NCBI GenBank assembly: GCA_963691655.1
Contig: OY829327.1
Location: 59,222,079 to 59,286,078, forward strand
Direction of reading: 5' to 3'
DNA: 64,000 bases
Source of the DNA: Toxonevra muliebris
Lineage: Eukaryota > Arthropoda > Insecta > Diptera > Pallopteridae
Shown here: positions 47,691 to 59,285 of the stretch, in pieces
How the letters are laid out: each line of letters starts with the position of its first letter
Position numbering within the stretch: the stretch's first letter is position 1
Translations under genes and position numbers: made by a program
The notes under the pieces: generated by a model
Databases searched by the model: none
Told to the model about the DNA's origin: nothing
Seen by the model: only the letters and a program-made list of their open reading frames with translations

Positions 47691-48273
47691 GGATGTAGTC
47701 TGGTGTTCCGGCCTAATTTTCAAGGTTTTTTTCGGGAATTTTTTTTTTATAACAACAAAAAACACAATCATCTTTAACTGTACAAAAAAAATGTTTGAAG
47801 TTTATTTTACGATATTTTTTTGGTGTTTCTTATGCCCAAAGAGGATACCTAAAAAAAAAAGGTGTGTGGCTGGCCCGGGTGATTGCGGCACTTGGAGTCG
47901 TTTGAGGCAAAAAAATGCAATATGATATTATTCTTTACACTTGCCATTCTGGCAGGTAGTAGATTTAAATATTTTTATTAAAAAATAACAAAATGGCAGA
48001 TTTTTAAAATTAAAATTTCAAAAATCGCACTTATTTTGTTCAAAATTGGAATAAAAAATAGGAAATAATGATTAGAAATAAACAATTCTACTATCTGCAA
48101 GTGCCATTGGCGTGTAAAATAACCTGTTAAAATTTCAGCTCAATCGGCTTGGGCCGAACAAAAAAACGTTGTTTCGAGAAAAACGCTTTTAAAGTTTAAC
48201 CAACAGGCGCTCTCGACTATTTCGTTAATATTTCGAATTTTTTTACTTTCGAACACGAACACAGACTACATCC
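47691..48273. mobile_element. TTAA-flanked MITE (583 bp)
   Basis: Inverted ends GGATGTAGTCTGGTGTTC and GGATGTAGTCTGTGTTCG are bounded by TTAA on both sides (47687-47690 and 48274-48277). TTAA targets are used by piggyBac and Kolobok transposases; the ends do not look like piggyBac CCC ends, so Kolobok-like is a possibility. No transposase is encoded. Confidence 0.83.
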
Positions 48274-48277
48274 TTAA

Positions 48278-51200
48278 CCTATCAGAAATGGGTTTTTCGG
48301 CCCTAAGTCCAGATTTTGAGGGTCACTTCAAAATTCTGAGTTTGCAGTTTTTTTCTGCTTGACAATACCCACAATTTAAGTTATGTCTCGAGGAAAGTAA
48401 ATTTTCACTGTCACACAGCGTAATTTTTCAAATGTAAGTATACAATGTTGGTTAGGTTCTCTTCTGTAGAAAATTTCGATTATATTTAAAAAAAAAAAGC
48501 GAACTTATTTATTATTCATTTTTTTAATTTCGAACATTGGGAAAATTAATCGGTGATATCGCTTCACTCTCAATAAGAATACAAGCGAGCTTGACGCTCG
48601 ACAAATAAGACCGGGACACCACAGAAGAAACAATCATCTTCAACTAATTGTGATGTGGGAGTAGAAGTCGATAATGCGGTCTACAATACCCCAGTCTCCC
48701 CAAGATATACCTCACAATGAAGGCATGTCAACATAGCATAACAGAAAAATGGTTAAGCGCACAAAAATAAGTGGTAAGTGCATTTTTCCAAGCTTTCACA
48801 TATTACCTGCAGTTGTTGTAAGTAACTAACTAATATTATAATATGAGTTTAAGACGCAATTGAATACGGTATTAAGTAGTTAAAAAAAAAAAAATTAACA
48901 CAAATTTTCAGTAAATTTTAATATTAACACATCTGCGAGATTAACCGTCAATATATTATTTATTGACACTCTGCGTTGTTTGTGTTTTGTTTTTGAATGA
49001 TGAATACAAATACAAAACACAAGTAACGCAAAGTTCCACGGCGATTTACATTTTAGATAATACGGGGGTTAATCATTTTACTTAATGTTGCTTAAACTTT
49101 TTATTTAAATTCTGTACAATAGAAGGACTGGTTACCCGAAAATGGGTTTCATATACAAATGATAAATGATTACAAAAAAAATAATAAATGTTAAATTATA
49201 ATTATATATTCATAATAAACATTATGTGCTTACAATTTAAGAAATTAAAAAAGGATTAATTTAATTTATTTATATATTTAAAAAGTCCTGTGAGCATAAT
49301 TGTGAAAAAGAACTTTGTATTGCAATCTTTAATGTACCTTTTATTCCAACATTCAATAAAGAAGTCACTTGAGTTCTTGTAATAAAACTCAGTCATTTTC
49401 TTTATGTAAAAAAAATTAAAAAAGATCACAAATATTGTAATAAAAAATTTTGTTTTCATATTATGTCTGCGACTGTATATAGAAAATTTGCTTTAGAGTT
49501 TAAGTAAATTTACCTAAGAATTTAGGTGTTTGGTTACCTTAGCCGTAGTGTATATTACCTTATACACATACTTCGGCAATTTACGTTAGAACTAGCTAAA
49601 AGTTTACCTAAGAAACAGAGAGTAAGTTAACCAGGTAACTATTACATTTTGCCGAAGTTCTTAGGTATTTTTTTAACTAAATTAAATTAGACAAAAAAGA
49701 TTTGAATTTAATTACCTTTAACCAAAAGAAATAGAATTATTTTCACAGAAGTTTTTAACTGAAAATTGACAAAAAAAAAAAGAAAAAACTCCACTAGTTC
49801 TTATGTATTTGAAGAAATGTTACTTAAGTTTTCTTCTGTGTAGAGCTCTCTAATACCATAAAACAATTAAATTCTATTTTATAATTATGGTTAAATGATG
49901 CCCGTCCATCATTCGTCTCAGTAATAAATCTAATGCTTATTCCAATTACTTAGTAATACATTCAAACTCTTACACAAATATCATTTCAATGTACCCATGT
50001 ATATAAGTACATTGTTTAACTTTAAAATCATTAATCTACTACATGTAGATTCGTTTTAAAACCATATCAATAATACGCTAACTCTATTACTCATTCACAC
50101 AAACAATTTCAATGAGGATATTCGTACAATCGATTTCTACAATACTAAAAAGGACTCTCCATGGCATGTGCACTCGACTGGCTTGTAAGGATTACAAAGC
50201 GAAATGACTAACACTGAACGAAAAACGAGAAATGAAAAAAAAACACAAAAAAAAAAAAATACAAACACACACACATTCACAAAGGGTTATTGTAGGATCG
50301 AAAAAAGGAGCTCGTGGTCTTAAAATCAGAGCTTAAGTCTGAACAACTGCCGACGACATTATTACATTGGATTGGGTTACTTTTTTGGGTTGTGAATGAG
50401 AAATTTCACACATGTGATATGGATTAAGTAGAATTCTGCTCCCGTTGTAATTTAACAATCAAACAAACAAACTAACAAACAAAAAATTACAATTAAACAG
50501 ACATAAAGAAGGATGAGGCTTTTTGTTTCAATTTCGTATTGAAATATTTTATGTAGATGCATACATATAGGCATAAATATGTATGTGTTTTTATATATTA
50601 TGTATAAGTTTGGCCTTTCGGACTTTTTTTGTGGGTGGAACATGTTTTTTAGAGTCTCCAACAATAATAATCCAAATATAATTTCTTCCGCTGCCTACAT
50701 CTTTATTGTAGGCTTCGTAAATGTTTAAAAAAATTAAAATTTAGCAATGTTTTAGTTTTGAATTTTTTATAGGAAATCAAATCTTGAGATCAATTTACTT
50801 TTATCATTTCACAACAACAGCTGTAAAAATCTATGGGTAATTGCAGAATGAATGTACAGCAAAAGTAATTTTAAAATTTAAAATTATAATGATTTGCTTT
50901 GTACTGCGAATTATTGTAAACACATTATAATTATCACAATTTTGTTTTTTCGCAATTGGTGACAGTTTACATCAAAATAACGGTCACTTTCTTTTACTGT
51001 TTTGAAAATATTTGTAAATTTGTGGCGTATAGAACTAATCTTTTGATTTCAAACATGCCTAATTAATTGCATTTTTGCCGACAAAAATTAAAAAAGTCAT
51101 GTTCGAAAGTTGACAATATTTGAATACAGATCAAACGTAAATACTTCAAGATGAGCTTAAACTAAAATTTTGGAAATTGCTTTTATTTTGCCATAAAAAG

Positions 51201-52030
51201 AAACGTATTGAAAGTCACGCATTAGCAGCAATAACAGTTTTCTGCATCAAATACTACTTTGGTAGGTTTACTTTTAACTCCTGTAACTTTTTTATTTTCG
51301 TATTAAATCTAATGAAAATTGTTCCCAATATCATTTGTATTATTATTTAAGCGCATACCAAATTTTGATGTATTTTCAGTTTTCGTTCTGAAGTACCATT
51401 ACTTGAAAAATTACCATCTTAAAGCACAAAAAAAAAGTTTCAGAAGCTTTTCAAAAAAACGTCCACTTTTATTTGTACAAAATTTCTTTAAACAGATGTC
51501 TCTACAATAACAAAAAAAATTTCAGCTGCATACGTTTGCATATTCAGACATAATAATAAATTTAATCTAGCGGATTCTCAAACGAAAAAAGCATTTTTTT
51601 TTGAAAAATTTAAACACACCAAATTTAAGCGGTATCTGAGTTGTACCCCATGTATGCAGTTATACATACCTATACAAGCATATATATTTTACATAAATAA
51701 ATAGACATATAGTATATATGCGTATTAGGGCGAACCAATTTTTTTTAACAACTACTCAGACAAAAAAATTCTATAGGTATTAGATCCTGATCAAGTATGA
51801 AGAAAGCTTGGCAAAAAAAAAAGTATCCAACCCCCCGTAAAATTCGTAGAAGTTTCAAATGTTTTATATGAAACTAATAAATAAAACGAATAAATTACAA
51901 AGGAAAACCCGACTTCAATATGTAATAAAATAACTTCAAAAGCAAATTCTTAAAAATGTTAGTTTTTTTCAAATGAGGAGCTGTAGTCCTCCCTTAAAGG
52001 AAACTTTGGAATCATATGTGAAGAACTTTT
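48278..52030. other. Intergenic or intronic, no gene recognised
   Basis: Strongly AT-rich. acctaagaatttaggt palindromes and cctaagaa words at 49510-49680, and an isolated end-like sequence ttttcttctgtgtag at about 49829, suggest a decayed MITE whose other end I could not find. Confidence 0.5.
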
Positions 52031-52393
52031 CTTAGTAGTAAAGTATTGATTCACGGGCTTGAAATTATGAAATACTTCCCGATTCCAATAGGGTTTCTTT
52101 CGGAGGATGCTTTAGAAGCAAGATATAAGGAGATTAGAAAGTGCAGACTAGAAAATACCAGAAAAACTTCTAGAGAAGTGTGTAATAGGGATTTGTTGGC
52201 GCGGTTATTACTATCTTCTGAGCCACTTATTTCTGCTGACCGAATATTTTGTAGTAAAAAGCAAAAGCACGAAAAAGATATTAGCCAATTCATTTTGTTG
52301 GAACCAGAAAATAGAGGTCAAGATATAGATAAAGAAATTGTTTTCTCATCTGATTCGTCGTCAGACTATGAAGGAAGAAATGAAAGTGAATAA
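52031..52393 (+). pseudogene. C-terminal part of the repetitive arthropod ORF family
   Basis: The open frame reads SSKVLIHGLEIMKYF, PIPIGFLSEDALEARYKEIR, RLENTRKTSREVCNRDLLAR, LLLSSEPLIS and ends in an acidic/Ser-rich tail (SSDSSSDYEGRNESE) at a stop at 52391-52393. Blocks KxLIHG, PIGxLSExAxEARxKxxR, R.xSR..xNxDLxxxLLxxSxPLIS are, from memory, typical of the same high-copy family as 41440-41760 and come directly after that part in complete members. About 115 codons without a stop suggest a fairly young insertion. Upstream of about 52030 stops appear, so the copy is 5'-truncated. Function is unknown; a transposase-related role is a guess. Confidence 0.62.
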
Positions 52394-52784
52394 TTTGAAA
52401 CAATTTATTTAATTTTAGTAAAAATTATTTATATATATATAAAATTATATAAAAAAATTGGATTAATTGAATGAAATAAAATAAGTTGATAATACCTAGA
52501 TTTGACTGTAGATGCCATGACTACTTGTTCGATTTAGATAATTCTAGGGCAATTGTAAACCAAAAAACTGATTTACGCGCTTGTTTTGTATGGGACGTGC
52601 CACGCCTATATTTCCAATCTTAACCATTTTTCTTTTAGAAAGTGCTTACAAAACACGGTGCGACAGTAAAAAATACCTGGGAAGTGATACTATTTTTCTT
52701 GTAGGTCTTGGGGGTTACTCTGCAGTTCGATTCGAAAGGCAGTTCTATTCGAATCCCAAATTCGATTGTTAATGCTTCTAGCCA
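52394..52784. other. Non-coding stretch, no feature recognised
   Basis: Includes a short inverted pair gattcgaaagg / ctattcgaatc at about 52729-52756. Confidence 0.45.
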
Positions 52785-54760
52785 GAGCTGGGCAACTTCA
52801 GAAGAAATGAATAATTGTTTCTTCTTATTCCTCATCCTGGCAACTTCTATAGTATTCGTGAGAGAATATTCTCAGCCTGAGAGCATGCCTGCCAAATAAC
52901 CAATGACCGATTATATACACCAGAACTTCGGAGATGTCCTGTCTCGGAAGGCTGAACAGTTCTATCGATTTTTTCCTATAAAGTTCCAGCCACATTGGCC
53001 TAGTCGTTGAACTCTATTTTTCAACATCAATTTACAGGTGGCAATAGGTATCCCTATACCGCCTCTGTTCGTACATAGGGGAAAGTTAGTACCTCAACTA
53101 GGTAACTCATAGGGCCTGTAGTTTCCTTCAATGTTCTTATGCACCGGAACCCACCGAGTTTATTGACTTGATGGCCGGCCACCTATCCGAGCACATATTT
53201 ATAATATTTTATGTTTCTGTTACATATTTATTTTAGAAAATGGCAAACTCTTTTATTACTAGTACCTCTAATTGGTAAACACTACAGTGATCGGGAAGCC
53301 AAACATTGAAACTTTAAAGTCAACCCTGGCGTCAAGCTAGGATCCGTCAGTATAAAAATTAAGTCCCCCTTTCTCCATAGTATGGCCGTTTGCCGCGCCC
53401 TTCTCGATGCAATGCGCGTCTTGAAGTGCCTGTCAAAGTAGAGTTGGGAGATAAAGTGGTCAGTCTCTTGGGTACAACAACTCCAAGTATGTAAAGTAGT
53501 AGAGGGGCCAGTCTGTCGGTCATTCCATATCGCCATGGTTTTTAGCTTTTAGTTACCTGTCCAATACGAATCCTAAATATCTGTTCTTTTATTTCATAGG
53601 AATTTCCGAACCTTAATAAATTAGTAGGGAGACTGTAGAAAGCCTATTTTTCTGTCTGGGTTTACTGCCAGAATCCAGAGTAGAGGAAAGCATTCGTCCT
53701 TGGATAACACCTCTGCAGACCTGTTTGCTGAAAGTTCAGATCCCTAAACTGCCAGTTACCGTTCTGCTCACGAGTATGGTTTCAATTGGGGTAACCAAAT
53801 TAGAGTCAACGCCTAGATCTTGCAGGGCTGCCGTAATAGCGTTCACATTGATGTTGTTAAACGCGCTTTCTATATCTATGAAAGCCGCCAATATTAACTC
53901 CCAAATAGTTTTTTCCACAAGTCTCAAGAGCGAGTTTAGCGCCGTTTCTGCAGATTTACCTTTCGCGTAAGCTACATCACTATGTCGAGGAGATTCTACC
54001 AGTTGATATAACTTCCCATAAATATGCTTCCGCCGGCTCTCCAGAGTTTTGAGGCAGAAAGGCGTAAGACTAATTGGTCTAAAAACTTTAAGATTAATAT
54101 GCAAGGACTTGACAGCCTTAGGTGTGAAGAAAACCTTCGTTTCTCCCCATCTTAATGGAATACAGCCCATATTCAGGCAACTTCTGATAGCAACCGCAAT
54201 TCAGGGGATAATAATATTCTAAGCCGGGTAGATTTCCTTCAGGCCCGGCGATTTATAAGGGCCAAAGGTCCTAATGTCCAACTGATACAATAACGTTTCC
54301 AATTTCAGACTGTCTGCACGTGAAAATGAGTATCTTAGAGAAAACCGCCCGCTCTTTCGATTGATGTGGCCCACACATTCTCCAGGACTTTTAAGTGGCC
54401 CAAGCTGTGTGGTGTCACCACTAGTATTCTCCTTACTCTGGGCGCTTCTGATGTCTCTTCCACGCTCTTGCAGAACTCATTTTACGCAGTTCTAACTGCT
54501 TAGTTAAGGCTTCCCAAATCGACACCCTGATCGAAATTTTTGCCTTATTAAACAATTTTCTGCTGGACACACGAAGCGAGCCTAGATCCTCTGACCACCA
54601 CGGTGGTTGCGCAAGGGAGCACTCGGTTGCTGGAAATTTATTCATGGCCCTAATTACCTGATAGACCAGCCCATGCAAATACACAGGTGAGGTGGGTTCT
54701 TCGGGGAGAGTTCTTGTCAGTGGAACCCTTAGTTTATTTCTATACGCTCCCCAATCGGAT
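52785..54760 (-). pseudogene. LINE ORF2 relic: RT, RNase H and C-terminal region
   Basis: Linker: VYLHGLVYQVIRAMNKF, PPWWSEDLGSLRVSSRKLFN (about 54690-54520). RT: KVFFTPKAVKSLH, FRPISLTPFCLKTLE, DVAYAKGKSAETALNSLLRL and the motif-A block AFIDIESAFNNI (54170-53740), then traces of LSPLLWILAVNP. The YxDD motif lies in a deleted segment. YLGFVLDR follows near 53570. RNase H: FYTDGS, LDARV (about 53360-53300). C-terminal: VIGHWL-like and CRSCQDEE-like traces (about 52900-52820). RNase H after the RT, with the FRPISL and RNase H arrangement, fits the LOA or I/Jockey group; the clade is inferred. Not functional. Confidence 0.83.
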
Positions 54761-54772
54761 TACGCTATATTT
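52785..54772 (-). mobile_element. LOA/Jockey-like LINE, degenerate, without endonuclease
   Basis: About 2 kb of the minus strand carries, in order, the linker before the RT, the RT, an RNase H domain and a C-terminal Cys-rich region of one non-LTR element. The endonuclease half and the 3' tail are missing. Multiple frameshifts and deletions show it is old. Confidence 0.82.
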
Positions 54773-55768
54773 CGGCTCTGAGCCTAAATACTACACAAAT
54801 ATATCGAGCATACAATTGAAATGTTTAATTTTAGTTTAAAAAAGCATTTAATGCTGAGCTCTACGAGATTAAGAAACTAAAAGATCGTTCGTACTAGCAT
54901 TTAGTAAATGTACATTCATGCGCAATTGTAAACATTTGTTTTTTGTTATTATAAAATATCTGTGTTGTTTTTTATTTTAAATTGGAGCGAAATGCGTACT
55001 CCTCCTAACTCACTCACTTTTTCCTGCCACAAAGATAAAAACACTTCTTCTGCTGCCGCGGTCCATGCATTTCGGGATCTCTTCATTTTTCTTTTATTTT
55101 TTTTACTCTTCAAAATAATCAAAATCAATTCAATTCGTATACATCAAAAAATATCTACTTACATCAACTGACAATAAGTTCAGCCAGAAATGACAAGAAA
55201 TTATGGTCGAAACACAATTTTTTTTTCGAAAATTACAGTGTGGCATTAGCTTAAATGCTGAAATAAAGTAAAATTTAGGTTGAGAATTTTATATGGCTAA
55301 ATGTACATTTAGAGCTAAATGTTCTAAATGAGCATTTAGGGTTACGCATGAACATGAACACATAAATATAAACTATTTTCTTAGTTTTAACAGAAAAGAT
55401 AATTAAAAATATTCCCCAGCTATGGTTGGGTAAAGTTATAATGGCAACAAACTGCCTCACATTAACAGCCATGCGTAATTTTTTTGGTTAACACTATTCG
55501 TTGTATACAAATTTTACATCTGGGCATTTCCATGAAACTCTGTGCTCCCGGAAATTGTGCTTGCTGTTCTGAATTGTCTGGTATCTATACATTTATTAGT
55601 GTAACCACATTTTTATTCCAGAAGATCCAGAAGTGCTACACAGATTTAAAATCGGTTCAGCTAATTCCAAAATATTTGCGTCAGAAGTTCTTTAAAATTC
55701 ACTCATTGAACAAAGCATTGCATTGATCGTTGTAAAAATTATTTCTTAAGCGGGAGTAAATAACAAAT

Positions 55769-55783
55769 GAGAGAGAGAGAGAA
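55769..55783. repeat. (GA)n microsatellite
   Basis: Seven GA dinucleotides. Confidence 0.9.
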
Positions 55784-55923
55784 GACATGTATAACGGCAT
55801 TTATCAGAATTATCTGCATACACAAATAACAAAACAAAAACCAACGAGTAGTTTGGTTCTCTTTTGATATTTCTTTTTTCATAAAGAGATTTCTTGAACA
55901 AAAAAATAGCCTCAGCAGTACAA

Positions 55924-55929
55924 TTTATT
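55924..55929 (-). promoter_or_regulatory. Polyadenylation signal AATAAA (minus strand)
   Basis: Read on the minus strand, AATAAA lies 51 bases after the stop codon of the exon at 55981-56114, an ordinary spacing for a short insect 3' UTR. Confidence 0.6.
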
Positions 55930-55980
55930 TCAGCTCAGAAATGACCACCTGATACACTGGATCTCAATCCTTTTAACTTT

Positions 55981-56114
55981 TCAGTAGCGTTTTTGAGGCG
56001 TTGCCACCTTGTAGCAAAAATCATACATCATTGGATCGTGAGTGGCATCATCTAGAAAAAATGGCTTTCGTAGCAAGTTGAAAAAAGCTTGAGCGAGCAA
56101 TTTCAATCGTAAAC
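55981..56114 (-). CDS. Terminal exon of an unrecognised protein-coding gene
   Basis: On the minus strand a textbook acceptor (attctcacttttcag, AG at 56115-56116) is followed by 134 bases. They read, after two bases completing a split codon, LRLKLLAQAFFNLLRK, PFFLDDATHDPMMYDF and CYKVATPQKRY, and stop at 55981-55983. The residue mix is that of a folded protein and unlike the low-complexity frames nearby. An AATAAA follows at normal distance. Upstream exons must lie at higher coordinates on the minus strand, either further right in this window or outside it; I could not find one with the right phase (ending one base into a codon). I do not recognise the protein. It could be a pseudogene, but the intact acceptor argues against a processed one. 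Confidence 0.6.
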
Positions 56115-57632
56115 CTGAAAAGTGAGAATATATAATTTGTATTGTAGGTGTTGGCCAGAATATCTTTGTTATAAGACCCGAGTTATGCTGTGGCAGCCCT
56201 TCCATATAATATGACATTTATTTCGCATAGCGATATTTAGAGACTCCTATTTTCAAAATTGGTCAAATCAGCTGAGAATTCAAAAAGTAACTGCGTTTTT
56301 ACAAATTAATTAACTTCATGAAAAAGAATAACTTTGTGACTATAAAAACTCATTTATAGAAACTTTTATCCATTACCATATTGAAAACCCAAAATTGGAC
56401 CTAAACCCACAATGCCAGTTAGTTCCTTTGAATTGACTGGATGGCAGCGCTCAAGAGCTTTTTACTTTATTTAACCTTGTTAATTTTTTAATAAATAAAT
56501 CATATAGTACATATGATAAATTCGTTCAACCTCAAAAGCTTATAAGAACTATTTTGATTTAAAATGTTCTTAATTTCACCCCTAAGTAGGGCCAATTTAT
56601 TCATCCTTCCCCGTTAATTAATTTTTAAAGTATTTGTAATGCAAAGAGATGGGCAAAAAATGAAAAATGTAAAGTAATAAGTTATAAAGACTATTTCGCG
56701 GGTTTTATTTTATAACATGGAGCGGCATTTTAGGCATTATGAAGCATTGTCAATCAAAAGTCACCTCATTGCAAATGATGGCAATGTACATACATACATA
56801 TTTCAAACCAAATGACAGCATATTATATTGGCATAAGTCACTTTCGCTTTACTTTGTTGTTGGGCTAAAAATTGCTTTGGAAATATGTACCTTGCCAGGC
56901 CTCGTTTATTTCATCAGATGAAAATAATGAATGCGGTGGTGTTACTCATACGCCCCGTCGTTCCCGTGCTCTTAACAAGCGAAGGTAGTAATGTGCTACC
57001 TGCAGTTTTTCTACCTGTCATCCTGCCTGCCTGCCATCCAGTCAGTCAGTCTGCTAGTCAACCATTTACATCAGATTCAGATCAGCAAACAACATTCAAT
57101 ATCACTCAAGGCTGTCAGGATTAGGTCGAATTACCTGGCGTTACGCGTGCTTTTTCCGCATTTTGTGTGCGCGAGCAAAATGTATTTGGATTTCATTTTT
57201 CATTTCCGTTTCCCCTCAGCCTCGAGGAGAAGGAGCAGGAAAGAATGGAGTGTTCATGTATGTGTGTACACTGCTGAGACAACTCCAAAAGCATCACAGC
57301 AAGCATGTGCGTGGGCGCCATTGCTGTGGATTTATTTTAAACATTTATGCCATTTTTATTCTGCTGTGAATGTTAAATATACATATACTCGCAAATGCAT
57401 ACACATTTAAACATACACAACGAACTTACACTAATACATATGTACGTACATATATGAATATACACCCATTCCTCTATTCACACTGTACGTATGTTCTACC
57501 ACAAATTGTGTAAATTGAAACCGTGTAAAACGAGACTCAGTCAGCTTATGACAAATTATTATAACTACAACTAAAAGAAAAGTTGCAGAAACGATCATTG
57601 CAAATTTTGAGCAATGCATAGCATCAACATAT
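56115..57632. other. Probable intron or intergenic DNA, no feature recognised
   Basis: AT-rich up to about 56900, then less AT-rich. The overlapping 139- and 79-codon plus frames near 57000 are repeats of cagtcagt and gcctgcct words and lack motifs. Confidence 0.45.
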
Positions 57633-57634
57633 TA

Positions 57635-57783
57635 GGGGTATTCCCTATGTCTGACATATGCCCTTGCACGATGAAAGAATAGCAGAATTTTAAAACTTAA
57701 CCATTCGTGCAACGAAGAAATAAAATTGTGTTTTGCATTTCTTGCACCGTGCAAGTGCATATGCTAGACATGGAGAATCCCCC
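57635..57783. mobile_element. TA-flanked MITE, copy 2
   Basis: Left GGGGTATTCCCTATGTCTGA then catatgcccttgcacg; right (inverted) ggggattctccatgtctag then catatgcacttgcacgg. These correspond to the ends of 37048-37363 with a shorter interior. TA is present on both sides (57633-57634 and 57784-57785). 149 bp. Confidence 0.82.
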
Positions 57784-57785
57784 TA

Positions 57786-59199
57786 TTATATCGGCTTAAG
57801 ATGCAAAAATTGCAATGAATGTTTCAAAGTAGGCGGGGATTTTGCTTTCATAATAAAACGAAATATGTGGCGTAAATAGATTCCACGAAATTGTTTCTTT
57901 CAATTTAAAGCCCGTGTGAAGTCATCTCAATCAAAGGATGGGTGTACATACGTATGCATGTGTACATTTTGCAATGTAAAATCCGTTTGCTCACGTTTTA
58001 ATCCTTAAATGGCAAATAAACTCTACACTGTTTCAAGCGTTCGTTGATATGCTGTACTGCTGCCAATGTCGCTTACACATTACACTACTCACCACCTCAC
58101 CGCCGTACTGCCGCACATTCTGCGGGTTCTTTGTCACATTTTCTTTCTTCACCCGTTTTCAACATTATAAAAAAGTGAGGTTTACATGAACAAACATGTG
58201 TTTGTATGTTTGTTTTTTGCAGTAGTTTTTACTGAAGTATTTACCAACATTTTAGTTGTTGTCAGCATTTGTATTGATTGCTGTTGATATGCACTTGTTG
58301 CTTTTGCAATTGAAATGTGTTTAATTTATTTTTCTTACTTAAAAAATACTATTTGAAATGCTGATAACACTAGTCAACACAAAATTTACAACAGGATATA
58401 CAGTGGGTCATACTAAAACTGGGACATCGTAGCCTGAGCTATTTTATTTCTCGCGTAATATCTCGAAAATTCCAACAAATGTTTATACTTTTAAGCTTAT
58501 AATATGTCAACGTTTCGAGGAAAAAGAACAAGAAACAACACAAACGAGAAAATATCTCATCACATAGTGAAAATGGTCCACTAACACTTAAATTGAATTA
58601 ATTGTGACAAACAGGCTTGAAAATGCTTCAACACTTTGATCGATATTCTTCATTTATAGTCAATGATTTCAATCCATTTCAAATCCATTCCAACTTAATT
58701 TTTCATGTGTCATCCAACTCTCCAAAAATATCCTTTTTGTCGGCACTTTTATAAAAAAAATTATGTTCCCAAATTTTTCTCTAAATTTTTTCTTCAATTT
58801 TACAAGTAAATATCGCCTAATGACACCAATTCTTTTTTAAGATCCGTTAACTTTTTACAAATTAGACATGTTGAGCATCTTTCATACCCATTGAAAAAAA
58901 AACAAGCTTGAGTATAACTAATAAAAGATATTTAAAACCATAATTTTTCGAAATCATTAACAGATTTAAAACATCCTGCAAACACCACCCCTAGGGGGTC
59001 CTGGGGCAAAGGACCCAATGTAAAGTCTGTCATAGTCTTACAATCGAGCGAGTTCACATCCGATCTTTACTCTCCTCCGTCTCAAGTCGATACACAACAT
59101 TCTTGTGGCATCTCTCTGGTAACTGCGTTACGTAACGTCGATTTTAACAAATACAGATGACTTGAAAAATTCACCAGTTTATAAAAGGAAAGGGGAGAA
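57786..59199. other. Intergenic or intronic, no gene recognised
   Basis: A GC-richer patch at about 58080-58140 (minus strand) could read as a short exon before a gtgagt site, but its phase does not fit the exon at 56114. Nothing else seen. Confidence 0.45.
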
Positions 59200-59283
59200 G
59201 GAACTTTTTGTTAAGATGCGTTAAGACCAGGGGGGAGGGGTCAAAATTGCTCAAAAATTGCGTTACGTAATATCTGAACGGCC
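59200..59283 (-). mobile_element. GGGGCCGTTCA-type transposon terminus (third copy)
   Basis: Ends attgcgttacgtaatatctg then aacggcc, preceded by ctttttgttaag and ggggggaggggtcaaaatt as at 34935-35020. It directly abuts the RTE fragment that starts at about 59286. Confidence 0.65.
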
Positions 59284-59285
59284 TC

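Larger units (their letters stand above)
54773..55980. other. 3' flank of the minus-strand gene and intergenic DNA
   Basis: AT-rich; (GA)n at 55769-55783. No coding motif. Confidence 0.5.

Noticed and set aside
49829..49843. CTACACAGAAGAAAA-type transposon end
   Set aside because: No convincing partner end could be found in 48.3-49.6 kb; only a weak partial match near 48620.
56644..56662. agagatgggcaaaaaatg as a hAT end
   Set aside because: Short AT-rich match without partner or target duplication.
57000..57410. Overlapping 139- and 79-codon plus frames
   Set aside because: Built on cagtcagt/gcctgcct words; no conserved motif, and the frames overlap each other.
58080..58170. Short minus-strand coding-like stretch before a gtgagt site, tested as the exon upstream of 55981-56114
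   Set aside because: Its possible donors end in phases 0 or 2, while the terminal exon needs a preceding exon ending one base into a codon.
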